Translations under genes and position numbers: made by a program
The notes under the pieces: model-generated
Told to the model about the DNA's origin: nothing
What the model saw: only the letters and a program-made list of their open reading frames with translations
Databases searched by the model: none
Source: a virus
Direction: 5' to 3' (one strand)
DNA length: 63,819 nt
IMG/VR virus record: IMGVR_UViG_3300032050_000125
Coordinates: 1-63,819 of that record
Shown here: one piece after another, positions 36,901 through 49,200 of the stretch
How the letters are laid out: each line of letters begins with the position of its first letter
Position numbering within the stretch: the first letter of the stretch is position 1

Positions 36901-39900
36901 AATGAAGCTGGAGAAGTAGTATTTAATGCAGATGAAGTTTCTGGAGCTTTTGAAGCTTTTAGACAACAAACATCAAGAAGAGGAACTCCACTAAGAATAT
37001 TAGATGCGTACCAAGAATCTCTTAATTTAAGAAGACTAAGCATAAGAGGTGAAGAGGTAGGACTTGCTTCTATAACTGACGAAGACTTACCAGAAGCCGT
37101 AAAAAGCCTAGAAAGTATTTACGAAACCGTAAGCTCATCAATAAAGGCTCGTGGAGGAAACCCTATTGGCTTAACAAGAGCAATGAATTTTGTTAGCAAT
37201 ATGGCAGAAGAAGCTGAGTCTTTATCAAGTGATATAATTAAGCATAGATCGCCAACAATCAGCACAAGGCAAGACTATTTAAGAAATGCAATTAATAAAG
37301 TACTTATTGAAATAAGTGCATATGAAGACTACAGTGCAGATCCTGGTGCGATAGCTTCAAAGTTAGAAGAAGTGCTTCTCAGGCTAAGAAGAACTGGACA
37401 AATTTCTCCAGAACAATTATCTGAAGCAAGAGCAGCAGCACTCGAAAATGTTTTTGACTTAGTTTCTTATCAAAATTATTCACCAAAACTTCAATTTGGT
37501 TTAAACCAGCAAAAAGCTTTAAATTCTATTATTAATAAAAGAAACGAAAGTGAAGCCTTTGCAAAAGCACTTTCTGGTTTGACTAAACCATTTACAAGTC
37601 AAACAATAGCTAACGTTGGTGCAGGTGGAACTGGAAGATTTACCTCTTTAATTAGACCTTTTTTTAAGAGAAACTTTGGCGTTGCTCCATATGAATTAGC
37701 AGATACCGCAGTAAACCCACTAGGTAATGCTGGTGTAACATTTGTCCCAACATTTTCAACATTGCTCGATAGAGCAGCAGAAGGGCAAACTAGTTTTACA
37801 AGAGTTCTTGGTAACGTAGTTGGTGCAACTAGCTATAGTTCACCAGGTACATTTAGTGCAGCCTCAATACCAGCAATACATCTATCTGACAGAATAAACA
37901 GATACTTTGGAACACTGGGTCTATCGGTTGATGCTGATAAGTACAGAAGTCCATTAAGTTTCTTTGCTGGTGGCATTGTTGGTAAAAGAGTAGCACCACT
38001 TTATATTGGTGGTGCACTAGCTCTTGGTGCAGACAGAACAATAGGTGGCCTAACTCAAGAAAGAGACGCAAGAGGAGAAAGGGTTTATTCTCCGTTCTTT
38101 TTGGGCAAAGCAGCAAGAGGAGCAGTAGAACTTCAATCAATTGCATCAGGGATAACTCCTGGTGGAATGGGTTATGAAGAAAAGAAAGAACAGCTTCTTG
38201 AGGGGGAAGTGCCAGTAAGACAAGGTAGATATTGGCCGCTTGGCACAACACCATTTGCTGGTGGCAAAGTGCAATATTACAGACCTTCCTATTACAGAAG
38301 AATGCAATCTGGAAGCACCTACACTTCAGACGCTTTTGGTTCTCCGATTGAAAGACTAGCTTATGGTTATGATTTCTCCCCATTAAGACCATTTGATCCA
38401 TATAGATTTGAAAGAAAGCAGTACTTTGATAGGCCTTATCCAGTAACTGGAGAATACTTTACTGGTCCGTTTGGTCCATTGACTCCAGCACTTAATATGA
38501 CATTTGGGAGATTGCTAAAACCGCAAGTCCAAATGCACCAACAAGAAGTTTCGCAAGCATTGTCTCAATATGTTCCAGCAGGTTATGGTGGTGCCTATGA
38601 TCCATCCGGCTTATTATCTTCTGGAAGAGTGGCTCCAACTTATGGTGGGGGAATATTTAGTTCTGGAGGAGATCAGTCAGAGCAGTTTAGATCATCTTCT
38701 TCAGTAACTGGTTTACAAATAGGAAGCTACAATAATTCAGTAGCAAGTTCTTACGCACCGTTAAACACAGCTAGAAATATTTCTTTTAATACAATTGCAA
38801 CTGCAAATCAAGGTTATACACAAGCTGCGCAATATGGTCCACCCCCAGTGCCAGGCTATATACCACCAGCAATTGCACCAGCTGGTGCTCCAATTAGTGT
38901 TTCTTCTCCAGCATTTCAAAAAACAGAACTTGGTTACAGAATGCAAGAAATGGCTGGTATTTATGGATTTGGTTTCTCTTCTCTTAGAGAAACATTTGGT
39001 TTTGGAAGCGGGGATTTGCAACCAAATGTATCAGTATTACAATCAGCATCAAAAGCTTATGGATCGACTAGATCTTTCTGGGACTTAAATTTAGGTGGAC
39101 TTGGTGACGTCCCAGCAGCAGAGTCAAGTTTAGAACTATCTGAAATAGCAAGAAGATTTGTTCCAAAAGAAAGAACAGATATAACTTACTTGAACCCAAT
39201 TAGAAATACAATGGGAATGAAATATCCATTTCTTCCTGGGTCAGATTATTTTATAAATTTTAAAACAGGTGATCCATTTACCAAGGTACAAGAAGGAGAA
39301 TTAAGACTTCCTGGTGTAGCATACGAAAGGCTAAACCCACTAAGAAGAGACTATTCAAGTCCAGTAACGCAATTAGATATTTTAGCTGACGTAGCTCCTT
39401 ACTCAAGGCAGTATAGATCATTAGATAGAACTCTTAATATGGGTAATTTACAACCCTCAGAAAGAGTTGAAGTACAAAGAATTAGAGCACAAGTTGAGCA
39501 AACGACAAAAAGAAATGAATTTAGTCCTTATAAATATAAGCATGCAACAGCAGAAGAGTTAGGAATAAGTAATGCAGCAAAGATGATTGGTCAAATGGGG
39601 GAATATTTTGCCCACAGAGACACATTCATTAATACAAAGTTTTTTCCAAATAGAACTGCTCAAGAAGATTGGGAGAGAAGAAATGTGTATGGCAACTCCT
39701 TCCCTGAATGGAGCAGCCCAATTGAAAGCTTTATTAAGCCAATCTATTATAAGAGCACGCAAAGAAATCCTTTAACAGCAGGTTTAATTACAGCTGGAAT
39801 AGGAGCACTATTTGGCAGGGGACCAAAAGAAAGAGCTTTTGGCGCAATATTTGGCTTGTCTACTGGGATGGCTTTCTCCGCATATGGTAATGCTAAGGAA

Positions 39901-40587
39901 GCATTTACTGGAGAAAGATTTATTCCAAAAGAACGCAAAAAACAAATGGCTCTTGAAGAATATACAGATATATTATCATATGTAAAAAATAAATCATTAG
40001 CCACACAAGCATCTCAAGCTGGAGATATGGCTTCAGCTAATCAATTTAACCAAGCTGCAAAAAGAACAATGTATGGGGCAGACTTATATGGAAGCTCTGT
40101 TGACACTTTGTCTCTGGCAATACCAAAGAGAAAGCGTGAACACTTTAGGGAAATGATCAATGCCCCAGTACAAGAAAGGGAGCAAATTCTTTCGACTGCT
40201 CCAAGACTTGAAAGAAGAATCTATCAAGCAGCTTGGGGAATGCCAGTAGAAGAAAAGCCAGATTTAACAGAATTTTTTTCAAGACATGAACTTCCTGATT
40301 TAAGTTGGGAAGGATGGCATCCAAACACAAATATGGATCATATTAAAATAAAAATGGGCCAGTCTTTAGGCATAAACATGTCTCAAATGGGTTACTATCC
40401 ACAACAGATACGTGAAGCAAATTTAACAAATCCAAGTTATCCAGCATTTTCTGCAACTGAAAATCAAGCCGCAGTAGCAGCTAAATTAAGAATGCTGATG
40501 TCACGAAATGGGATAAACGGTTCTGTAATGCCAGTTCAAAATAATAGTGGTCAATCTTCAATAAATATTTCTGCAGGAATCCTATAA
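33973..40587 (+). CDS. very large virion protein in tape-measure position (2204 aa)
   Basis: TTG start at 33973 with AGAAGGG near 33958-33964. The chain is Arg-, Ala- and Ser-rich and largely helical in the first 1200 residues. It has a hydrophobic stretch near residue 50 (TTAATLAGTYAASKLL) and another near 1270-1400 (AGGIVGKRVAPLYIGGALALG), then a Tyr/Pro/Gly-rich region (YGPPPVPGYIPPAIAP at about 1620). A last hydrophobic pair lies near 1935-1980 (LTAGLITAGIGALFG, GAIFGLSTGMAFSAYG). Location after the chaperones argues for a tape-measure or internal tube protein. It contains well over 100 arginines and none uses CGG. Confidence 0.55.
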   Translation: MFRDKTPLVNLGYGLTSRDVPASSNEEKNPNPNSGYISRALNDKPILKYITTTAATLAGTYAASKLLSKGGIKLAKTIQRSADSGSHLGRTFVQNAAQIRKTLDELEGVNRYVEGFEDPYSRLIYQAADGKTIRPQLTRLTGPEFVSDGTMWMTRREFQASRAGRQPVAEWAFRDQLQSNLARGARNLPLTLPATYIVQRGLTDPLFGNSEDRPRTKWYNPVDVVTDFVKQSTLNITSILLPESVAGAGIKRIKQLSDAPYQDFPLPLSRNQLKTANKVADLKTILMSFGQDSEKIIQQATRISSSASYAFNASFQEAQRREGGVVFALHQARRGAAAARAASELSGEGKLARATKTARGYLFGYANNSDTSLDIPLYGEFKAGEKTLGFIDTIPTLRGLTTGSRTYRQQYKTAKNAYDVISGALSYDEALRRSTGDTTTAADILTKTIQNIKKQHTSRFSNLVYSSLNAKSMVDGDSDLTKAGQFTREFENEAYARSIQESLVRRGINDEAALDFVGQMKIRRLLTPFDRNRSISERITFGIKKINVGTDDAFFAAINERAKKDLGKKAENFTAEILKSSFREADSAFTTQSYRALLRERAELAYKDIEKNIIIQHANAISRPQKALYEDFTGAITPQKMSFLSRKAAQKLGIQLVNSDGSYTSDNFIAAQLAKRGINADDASQLKGFLIDNKLMTPASSVGGFNIFGLREISIDKAFDKGIFEAFDDKSRAEARRVFGQVAMQDPVSRTIGYSALTGVYENAAGRIVDTTRMRSGFMSFMDTLTEGYGIPVVKFNPLQLLGFGGPKGVSRDTEIQFLRGTARQDFIADSVDRPEVYAWVNQRSGLFGNVGKLFGITATEGGASIDEAAGLYKRFSSTETDLYSRAARLASGREQERSSVIAGEPVGRLERIRSLFDVDEEQPSSLFRKLGRFARRKSDIQNPVVFGKLLSEGTISVGRGKTLTLNAVDDTVNIINEAGEVVFNADEVSGAFEAFRQQTSRRGTPLRILDAYQESLNLRRLSIRGEEVGLASITDEDLPEAVKSLESIYETVSSSIKARGGNPIGLTRAMNFVSNMAEEAESLSSDIIKHRSPTISTRQDYLRNAINKVLIEISAYEDYSADPGAIASKLEEVLLRLRRTGQISPEQLSEARAAALENVFDLVSYQNYSPKLQFGLNQQKALNSIINKRNESEAFAKALSGLTKPFTSQTIANVGAGGTGRFTSLIRPFFKRNFGVAPYELADTAVNPLGNAGVTFVPTFSTLLDRAAEGQTSFTRVLGNVVGATSYSSPGTFSAASIPAIHLSDRINRYFGTLGLSVDADKYRSPLSFFAGGIVGKRVAPLYIGGALALGADRTIGGLTQERDARGERVYSPFFLGKAARGAVELQSIASGITPGGMGYEEKKEQLLEGEVPVRQGRYWPLGTTPFAGGKVQYYRPSYYRRMQSGSTYTSDAFGSPIERLAYGYDFSPLRPFDPYRFERKQYFDRPYPVTGEYFTGPFGPLTPALNMTFGRLLKPQVQMHQQEVSQALSQYVPAGYGGAYDPSGLLSSGRVAPTYGGGIFSSGGDQSEQFRSSSSVTGLQIGSYNNSVASSYAPLNTARNISFNTIATANQGYTQAAQYGPPPVPGYIPPAIAPAGAPISVSSPAFQKTELGYRMQEMAGIYGFGFSSLRETFGFGSGDLQPNVSVLQSASKAYGSTRSFWDLNLGGLGDVPAAESSLELSEIARRFVPKERTDITYLNPIRNTMGMKYPFLPGSDYFINFKTGDPFTKVQEGELRLPGVAYERLNPLRRDYSSPVTQLDILADVAPYSRQYRSLDRTLNMGNLQPSERVEVQRIRAQVEQTTKRNEFSPYKYKHATAEELGISNAAKMIGQMGEYFAHRDTFINTKFFPNRTAQEDWERRNVYGNSFPEWSSPIESFIKPIYYKSTQRNPLTAGLITAGIGALFGRGPKERAFGAIFGLSTGMAFSAYGNAKEAFTGERFIPKERKKQMALEEYTDILSYVKNKSLATQASQAGDMASANQFNQAAKRTMYGADLYGSSVDTLSLAIPKRKREHFREMINAPVQEREQILSTAPRLERRIYQAAWGMPVEEKPDLTEFFSRHELPDLSWEGWHPNTNMDHIKIKMGQSLGINMSQMGYYPQQIREANLTNPSYPAFSATENQAAVAAKLRMLMSRNGINGSVMPVQNNSGQSSINISAGIL

Positions 40588-40588
40588 C

Positions 40589-43500
40589 ATGATAAACGAT
40601 AGAGTAAAAGCTATAAGAATAGTTTTTCAAAGAGATCCAACATACGCAATGTATACAGTTTTGGATGATGGGAGTATACGTAATAAATTAACTGGGACAA
40701 CCTACTCAGGAGAAAATGCGTTAGACACAGCAATCGCAGCAACAAGGAAGATTCCATTATCTGATATTAGAAGATTTGGTCCAAGTATATCCGCAGCAGA
40801 AGGTAAAATAGGTGGAGACGTAATTAAGAACCAGGTTGATGCAGTAAATAGATATTTACTAGGAGCAAGAGATGAACAACTTAGAGCAAGCGGACTTGGA
40901 AGATTAATTGGAAAACAAATAGACGCAACATACTTGTTATTTAATTTTCAAAGCAATGAAAACCTTCTTGCAACAGTATTAGATCCATCTTCAGAATACG
41001 GAAGATTCCCTGGATTCACTAACTTAACTGATGAAGGAATCCAAAGATTAAGTTTTGGAATATCTGGAGAAGGTAGTCCACTTTCTGTTGTAGAGCAAAC
41101 TATTTTAAGATCTTTAGCTGGAGCAAGTTCATTAAGACCAAGTTTTGTTGAAGAGTTTTATAAAAAAATAGGAGCAGCAACAAGAGGGGAAGCTGGAGCA
41201 TTAGAAAAAATAGGCCGCGATGCAGCTAAGATACCAAAAAGATTTTCTTCAGAAATTGCACCAAGAGATGTATCCTTTGGAGAAGAAGAATTAGACAGAA
41301 TCTTAAGAGCAATGTCTAGTGGCAGAGGAGCAAGGGCTCAACTGGCGATTATCCATGATAGAACTGATCTTTTATTGCGAGCAGCAGCAGGTCAAAAAAT
41401 TGAAGGTCTTCAAGCATTTATACTGGCAGCACATGGTGGACAGATAAGAAAAGGAACCTTTTTAGGAAGCTCTGAAGCAATGGGTATTTTAGCAAGAGTT
41501 TCTGGTATATCTGGAGCAGATCCAACAGAATTATTAGATGATCCAGATGATTTATATGGTTTATTAAAGCAGCAGATTGAAGAAGCTGGCAGAATGTATG
41601 CAACAGAAACAGCTGCCGGTAGAAGTCCAAGCATGCTAAATATCTTACAACAGAATGCAGAAACATTATTGGGCACATCACCAGAAGATCCTAGGATGAT
41701 TCGTTATAGTCAACTTATTGGTAGATTAGAAGGAAACTTAGAAACGTTTTCAGATGGTTCGTACACTATAACCGAAAATTTTGCAGAACGTGCCTTAACC
41801 GAAAAAGAAAATCAAATAAAATCTGTAAAAGAATTATATTCTTCATCTGGTCCACTGACTATTGAGCAGATGGAAGAGATAAGAAAACTTGAATTAGAGT
41901 ATGATTCTTTAAATGAAGCTTTAAGAAATAAAGATCTTGGCAGAGATCCAGCAAGAATTGGACTTGGTTATGGTTCATTAAAGGGTGAAGCTGGAATAAA
42001 ATCTTTTGAAGATTTTACCGGATACTCAATAAAAGAAGTTAGGGGTCTTGAAAAAAGAAGAGCAAAACTTCTTAGAATAAGAGCTAGTCGAAAACTAGTT
42101 GATGCAGAAAGAGAAGAGCTTGATAAGCTTAATGATGGGTTTTTAGATCAATTAATAAAAGCTCGTAGTGAGTATATGGGCGCTGGTGCTATAGCAGATG
42201 TATCAGCTCTTAAAAAAGAAACAGGTGAAACAAGATATCTTGCGATGAACATCGCAAAAAGTCACAAAAAAGATGTTTACGAAGAACCAATGCAGCTGCT
42301 AACTGACCCAACTTCATACACTGATCCAGATTACATAGCTAGGCAAGAAGCCGTGACCAAAAGGGTTATTGGTCAAATATCTTCTTTTAGGCGAACAGGA
42401 GAAATGCCCCAAGAAGTTATGGACCAGTTAATGAAAGAGGGCAGAGAAATTGGCATTGATACTAGTGATCCACTATTTCGACGGAGGAAAAGTCGCTGGT
42501 GTTGATTTTGGTTTATTAAGCCCAGAGGCTCAAGGTCTAGCAATTAGAAGAAGAAGAGAAATACAGGAAATTATTACACAACTAAGAATGAATACTGACC
42601 CAAGACAAATACCAGGACTTGTAAATAGAGTAGTTAATTTTTATAGTATGCAAGCATTTACTACTAAGGGTGATATTCCGACTTCAATTATCCCAGATGC
42701 TGCTAGGTATGATATTGAAACATTTGTAAGCGGTGGGATAAGAGTCCCTGGAACCACTGAAACTGGACATGAATTTATTGATATAATGACAAAAGCTGGC
42801 AAAAAAGAAAAAGCAACATTTGCGCAGTTTTCAATTAGAGGCGACAGAATGTTAGTAAGTGAAGAAGTTGCGGCTCTATACAAAGCTTCTTTAGGTACCT
42901 TTGACTTAGACGACAAAGGTATACCAATAATGAAAACATTTAAAGATGAAAATGGTAAAACCAGAATTGCTTTTACAACTCTTAGAGATCCTAAAGGTTA
43001 TGAAGAGTTTATATATATGAGAGCAAACTTAAATCACGCAGAAACATTGCAAGGAATCTTAGGCAAAAAAGTAGAAACTATAAATGAAGTCCAAGAAATG
43101 CTTGGACAAGATAGCTTTATAGAAAAAGTTATGGCTGAAGCTGGAACCGATAGGGCAACTGCAGAAAAAGTTTTTCAAAGAATGAAAACTGTTTTACATC
43201 AAAAAGGTGGCAAATTTACTTATAAATCCTCTTTGAAAGAAGGAGCTCTTAGTGCAAACGCACTGTTTGATGAATCTGATTTGTTAACAGTAGAAACTGT
43301 TTTAAGATTAGCAAAACAACAACTCTTAAATGGCGCAGAACTTCCATCCCTACAATCTGCAAGTCAAATAGATATTTTTGAAGAAACTGCAAGACGCAGA
43401 AGTGCTTCCACAACAGGACGAAATGCCCTTGTTATGCAAGACGGAGTGCTTAGAACAGCTCAAATGGCAGAAAATTTAGAAGCTGAAAAAGGAGCAAAAT

Positions 43501-45750
43501 ACTTTAATAAAAGTTTTGTTACTTTAGCCACAGAAACAACTAGTGATGAAAACATCCTACAAAAAATGACAGACAGTGTTAATAGTGCTATTGGAGAAAT
43601 CAGATCTGGTTTTTCTATCACCCCAGATCAGTTAGAAGCATTTGTTAATGGCGCAGATGATTTAGGTGGTTTAGATAGGCAAACCCGACTTGCTATTGGG
43701 ACTTTTGGTTTAGAAGATTTTATTGCAAAGTCAACTTTTGGTGGAGTTGGAAATGTGGAAAATTCAATTGGAGTTTTAGCAAACCGAGCAGCAACAGTAT
43801 ATTCTCTATCTGGTCAACTAAATGACGCACTAGAAGGACTTGTTTCTCCAGATCAACTTAAAGCAATACAAAGCAAATACGCAATGGGGATAATAGAGCA
43901 GTCAAATGTTGTTGACTTAGTTAAGCAATTAGTTGGAGGAACTAAGTTATTAAGCTATAGTGAAGCAATAGCGGGCAAAACCGATGACGAAGTAGCAAGA
44001 ATTACCTCCGCCTATGATGCAATTGTAAAAAGAGTTAATGAAAGAAACACAGAAGCTCTTGGAAGTAGGGCTGTTTCAGTTACCAGAGAAACTATTGGTA
44101 AATTTGAATTACCTGATATTATGAAATCAATGATGGATCAACAATTTCAACTGCTTGGGTATACACGAGCTGCTCAAATTGCAGCTGGTAAAGCTAAAGA
44201 AGAACTTGTTGGTTTAGATCCTTTAGCATTAAGCGAAAGACTAACGTTTCCAGGTGATATAAGTATTTTAAAACAAAAAATGATTGAAGGTACAAGAGCT
44301 GCTCTAGACACTACATCGGGTCTTGCAATAAATGATGCTCAAAGAAGTCTGATAAATCAAGAATTGGCAAGTCTATCTGCAATGACAGATGCACAATTTG
44401 CTGAATCGATTGGTCTTAAAGTTGGTTCAGAAATGTTCAATAGATATGCATCAATTACACAGTCTAGAAGAAGGGCACAAGCTGCACAGGCAGCCATAGA
44501 AATAGAATCTACTTTTATGTCTAAAAGCATGAGAAGAGCTTCTAAACCCATAGCTAAAGCAGAATATTTAACTCAAGTTAAGCAAATGTTTAGAGTATCT
44601 GGAATAGCTGGAAATCTTCAAAAAATAAAAAATCTAGAACGGAAATGAAAAGCTTACAACGCAGTTAGCTGTAGCAAAAATGGAAACAACAATGCAACTT
44701 GCAAAAGGTTTAAGAGCCATTCAAAAAAACTATAGCGCTAGTGCTTCAACAACTCTAGACATTGTCGATGCATTAGAGTCAGAGTTAAGAACTAACTTTG
44801 GTGACAGAGCAGCAAATCTTTTAGATAATATTGGAGAAGAAGGCGCAGAACCATTTTTAATGGAAATGTTTAGGCTAGCAAAGGCTAGAAGATTGGCCAA
44901 CGCCAACTTAAAATATGCATCTTCCTATGGGGCTTTACAAAGAGCTTTTAGAGAACATACAGGAGACGCTGAAGCATCAATTGATGCAGTCGATCAAGAA
45001 TATGCTACACAGTTCCTTGAATATCAAAAAGGTTTAGATGAAGCATCCCCAGAAAGAGTGAGATCTCAACATCTGCAAGACTATATGGAAATAATGAGTC
45101 AGGGTGAAAAAGAGGTAGCCGATAGAAGGCAAACGTCTTCAAGCCTTGAAGCAAGGGGGAGATCAGTTGCCTCAGAAGCTTATTCATATAGACAGGCTAG
45201 AAAAACTCTAGAAGGCCTAGAAGGCGCTGTTACCGAAACAACAGAAGGTTTGTCTGAAGCCGGAGGCCTTGATGAAATAGGAGATTTAGCAGAAGATATA
45301 ACCAGGTCTGTTAGAGCTCTAGATGATGAAGCTGTTGATGTGGCAAGAAGCCCATATAGAAGAATTACTTCTGATGTGTTTAAATCGAAAAATGTTCGCA
45401 GAGGAACTTTAGCAGCTGCAGCTTTAATAGGGGCAAGCTTTTTATATCAATCTAAAAAAGCAAAAGATCATACAGCTTCAGACATACAGGGCCCTCCACT
45501 TTTGCCAGGTGGAAACCCATATGAAACAGAATACCCTACAAGACAGGCTATAATTAATCAAGTTCAACAAAACAATATGGATTCAAGCGGTATGCAATAT
45601 CAAATAAATACCTCTGGCTCTATGCAAGACCTAAATAGATTAAGAGGTTTGTTTGGAGATGTTATTGATGGGCCGATAAACAGTACTATGTATAACGGAT
45701 TGCCAATGATGGGTCAAGATCCATACTCAGATGTAGCCTCTAGATTTTAG
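40589..45750 (+). CDS. second very large tape-measure-region protein (1719 aa, needs two +1 shifts)
   Basis: ATG 40589 with AGGAATCC upstream. The first 631 codons end at CGGA 42482; +1 opens GKVAGVDFGLLSPEAQG for 718 codons to CGGA 44640; +1 again opens NEKLTTQLAVAKMETTMQ for 368 codons. The three parts are alike in composition (Ala, Glu, Arg, Leu; long helices), as expected for one tape-measure-like chain. A single hydrophobic segment lies near the end (GTLAAAALIGASFLYQ). At the second site the old-frame stop TGA 44646 and the new-frame stop TAG 44635 leave only 44638-44645. No ribosome sites precede the internal starts at 42450 (TTG) or 44680. Confidence 0.75.
42482..42485 (+). other. in-frame CGGA, +1 frame-change site 5
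   Basis: Context CGA-CGGA-GGA. New-frame stop TAA 42429, old-frame stop TGA 42503. The preceding codon is CGA, read normally as Arg. Confidence 0.85.
44640..44643 (+). other. in-frame CGGA, +1 frame-change site 6
   Basis: Context GAA-CGGA-AAT. The shift must occur within 44638-44645, because the new frame has TAG at 44635 and the old frame TGA at 44646. Confidence 0.9.
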
Positions 45751-45761
45751 GTATTTAAAAT

Positions 45762-46241
45762 ATGATTTTAGGTGCAGATAAACAAAATAAAAATCTCTCT
45801 GACGCTGCGTCTAAAAGAATAGATACTTCACCAAGAACTAGAACTTCAAATGCTTTAGCTGGAAGAATAGCTTCTCAAAAAACAGGCAGTTCAGCCACAG
45901 CAGATGTTAGCAGCAATGTGACTAACGCATCAAGATCTACGCTCTCAGAAGCCCCTCCAGACCCAATGAGAGGCTCTTATGAAGGCCTGGTAAAGCAATC
46001 CGCTGGTCACATACAAATGGATGGAGATGGATACGATAACCCATCTTTTCAAAAAGCTAGATACCAAAAAGAATTTTTAAAATCTGATGAACTCAAACAA
46101 GATATTACCAATAAACTATTGAATAGTTCATCTAGTATTAAAAATAATGGTATAATAAGTAATTACAGTTCTGCATTTAATGGCGACAATATCGCCAATA
46201 AGATGTCAGAATACATTAAAACAGACAACATGTTTAGGTAA
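45762..46241 (+). CDS. hypothetical virion protein (159 aa)
   Basis: ATG 45762 after a 11-bp gap. Ser-, Asn- and Asp-rich, low in hydrophobics, with 'TSPRTRTSNALAGRIASQ' and 'YEGLVKQSAGHIQMDGDGYD'; probably mostly extended. No family is recognised. Lies between the tape-measure-like gene and the giant baseplate gene, 3 bp before the latter. Confidence 0.6.
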   Translation: MILGADKQNKNLSDAASKRIDTSPRTRTSNALAGRIASQKTGSSATADVSSNVTNASRSTLSEAPPDPMRGSYEGLVKQSAGHIQMDGDGYDNPSFQKARYQKEFLKSDELKQDITNKLLNSSSSIKNNGIISNYSSAFNGDNIANKMSEYIKTDNMFR

Positions 46242-46244
46242 ACT

Positions 46245-49200
46245 ATGGCCGATGAAATAGATCTTAACTCAGACCAAGTTTCCCAGAATCTCTATGCAGA
46301 TTCTGATCTTGCTCCATTGTCACAGTTGTTTGATGAAATGGGTAGTGATAGGTCTAGCTGGAGAAAATTTGGTCAGGGCTTAAATGATCTTTTAGATATA
46401 GCTACTTTAGGTATACCAGCCGTTTTTCGGATCTAGGTCAGACCTATTTGGAAACAATACTGCAAGTGACGAAGTTGGTAGAGAACTTTCGCAAGTAGGT
46501 TTATCAAAAGATAATTTTAAAAATGCTCCAGACAATAAATTATTTATACAGTTAACTAGCTATAGAAAATCTGAATTAGCACATATTAAAGATGAAAAAA
46601 ATAGATCATTAATTTTTGAAAAGATATACCAATCAGGTTTACTTCAGTTAGCAGAAATGGCTGGAGGAATAAGGGAATTTGCTAGGTTGCGCTTTCAAAG
46701 TGCAGAGACATTAAGAAAATCTGCAGCAGACTTTAACGATCCGATTAGGGATACATACTGGTTAGAAAGATTAATTCAAGCAAAAAACTATTTTTACAAC
46801 GACCCACTAGCACTTGCCACAGTATATAAGTATTTCCCTAATCTATATAGGCTGTTCATTACTGCTTTAGCAGCAACTGGAGATTATGGATATTCAGAAG
46901 AAGATCCATTAAATAACCATAAGCAAATTATGGAAAATATGTTTAAGGCTTTTGGCACAAATGAAGATGGGGAATCAGTCTTTAAACCAGTTTGGGCAAT
47001 AGATAACTTTACTACCGCACAAAAAATAGAAAAAGCAATTAAAGATACAGGAGCTTTTTCTAACACTCCTCCAGCAACTCCAGATATATTTCACCTTAGA
47101 ATCGGAGCAGCAAACTTTTATGTGCCACCAATTACAATATCAGTTAACACAGGATTTAAAACAGGAAGCTTAACTGGTGGAGCAATTAGACAAAAAGCAT
47201 CACCAAAATATAATTCTGGATATAAAGAAACAACCATTAGTCTAAAACTTTATTTCCCAAACTATGAAGAAATTTGGGGAACTAGCATTGACGATGCCTC
47301 GAAGATAAATCTAAATTCAAATTATTACATTGATTTTAAAGATTCTCCAGATGAAAGAAAGATAGATAAATTCCTCTCCTCGTTGAGAGGGCTCGTTGCA
47401 GCGTTTAAGTACGCGCCAATACTGCCAATAAAAAATCATTACCTAAACTCTGTCTTTGATATCACGGGCGTTGCTTTGACAAACATGACAATATCAACAG
47501 TCCCAAATTATCCGTTTACATTAGAGGTTGATTTAGAATTATCTCAGTTCAACCACAAGCCATTCTTGCCGATGATTAAAGATTTTAATCAAGCAGTTCA
47601 CTGGGGCAAATTTAGACACTATATGGGAAGAGCTGCAGGTTCTTTAGCAAATTCTGTTAACTCAGAGTTTTTATTAAATACAGTCGTTGAAGAAGTGGCA
47701 CCAATTGCAAAGCAAGGTGTAGAAGCTTCGAATGGGGACACCTATAACGTTTCTCCTTATGGCGCACAACTGGACACAGTTCAGCCGTATAGAGATGGTT
47801 TATTGACAACTAATGTTATGAATGATTGGGTTAATGGAAGAAACATAACTCTTTATATACCAGCTGAAGTCCAATCAAAAATATATAGCCCTGACGTATC
47901 TTCTTTTAGAAGCGAAGAAGAAAAAGCAGTTCTTGACTATGGTAGAGCATTTTGGGAAAATATTTTGTTTAGAATGGGCATTGATATAACTGACCCAACA
48001 TTATATAGAAATCTAGATACAGTAGTTGTCAGCTCACTTAATAATGATGTAATCATGACAGAAAGACAGCGTGTAGCAAAGATAGTAGATGTCGCCCTTG
48101 CTGGGTCAAATGCTAAAAATATTTATGAAATGACTTATGATGCTTTAGCAATCGATTATATCAATTCAAATAATATAACAAATGCTGCCACTGTAGATTA
48201 TCTAAAAAATAGAAAATCTCCAAATGACTTAGAAGTCCCTGCACAATCAACTGAAGAATTAACAAGACAATTAAAAGAAAAAAAGTTTGAACTCTACAAC
48301 GCTTCTCAAACAACCAAAGGAATGTTAGATTATCAGATAAGAAAAAATACAGAAGCTATTCTAAAAAAGAAAAAAATAGATTTTGATAAAACAAAACCAG
48401 AAAATTCAAAAGACTGGCGATCAACATACGCTCAAGAACAAGCTAAATTTGTTGATGCGTTCATGGTTTCTTTGTATGAAAGAGTATTTAAAGATGAAAG
48501 CATCCAACAACTTCTTGGCGTTGGTTTAATAAGAGACGCTGAAAAGTACTCAAAAATAGACGGAAGAAAAATATCAGCATTCACCATTAGGGAATGGGAA
48601 GTCCCCATGATGAAGATTGATTTAAACCCAAACAATGTTATAGTAAATTCAGTTTCTCTTTCAATGGGAAATAACTTGGCAAAGTTGCAACTCCAAATGC
48701 AAGAAGAGCCAACATTCCAATACATAGGTTCAAAAGATTCTATGGTCAGTATTTCAATGACAATTTTTGGTGAAGATGAATTAAGAAAAATAAGAAAAAT
48801 GTTTGAGTTTTTGAGTGGTCTAGCTAGACTGGAGCACGCTGCTGGGGTAATTGGTTTTATGGGCATAAAAAATATAGTTTGCGCCCTTGCTGGAATTAAA
48901 TATGTTCTTCCCGTAAACTATTCAGTAGATACTGTTCCTGGCTTTCCTCATGTTTATAACGTAAACCTAATGTTAGTAGACTTTGATATATTCCAGCAAA
49001 AAAGAGAGAACATCAGTTCTGAGCAGCAAATAGCTTTAATTAAAGAATTTGGCACAAAGCGAAATCCATTCCTGAGACTGAAGCAAAAGTGGGGTGCATT
49101 TAATGCATACCCTGATATGCCATTGTCAGTTGAAGACCCATCAACTAAGGAGTACGTTGGGTCTTTAGACCCAGATTTCTATTTTAGAAGTTTTGAAACA

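Noticed and set aside
42482-44643. Inteins or introns as the cause of the split genes.
   Set aside because: Nothing is inserted at the breaks; frames change over 1 base with no intervening sequence.
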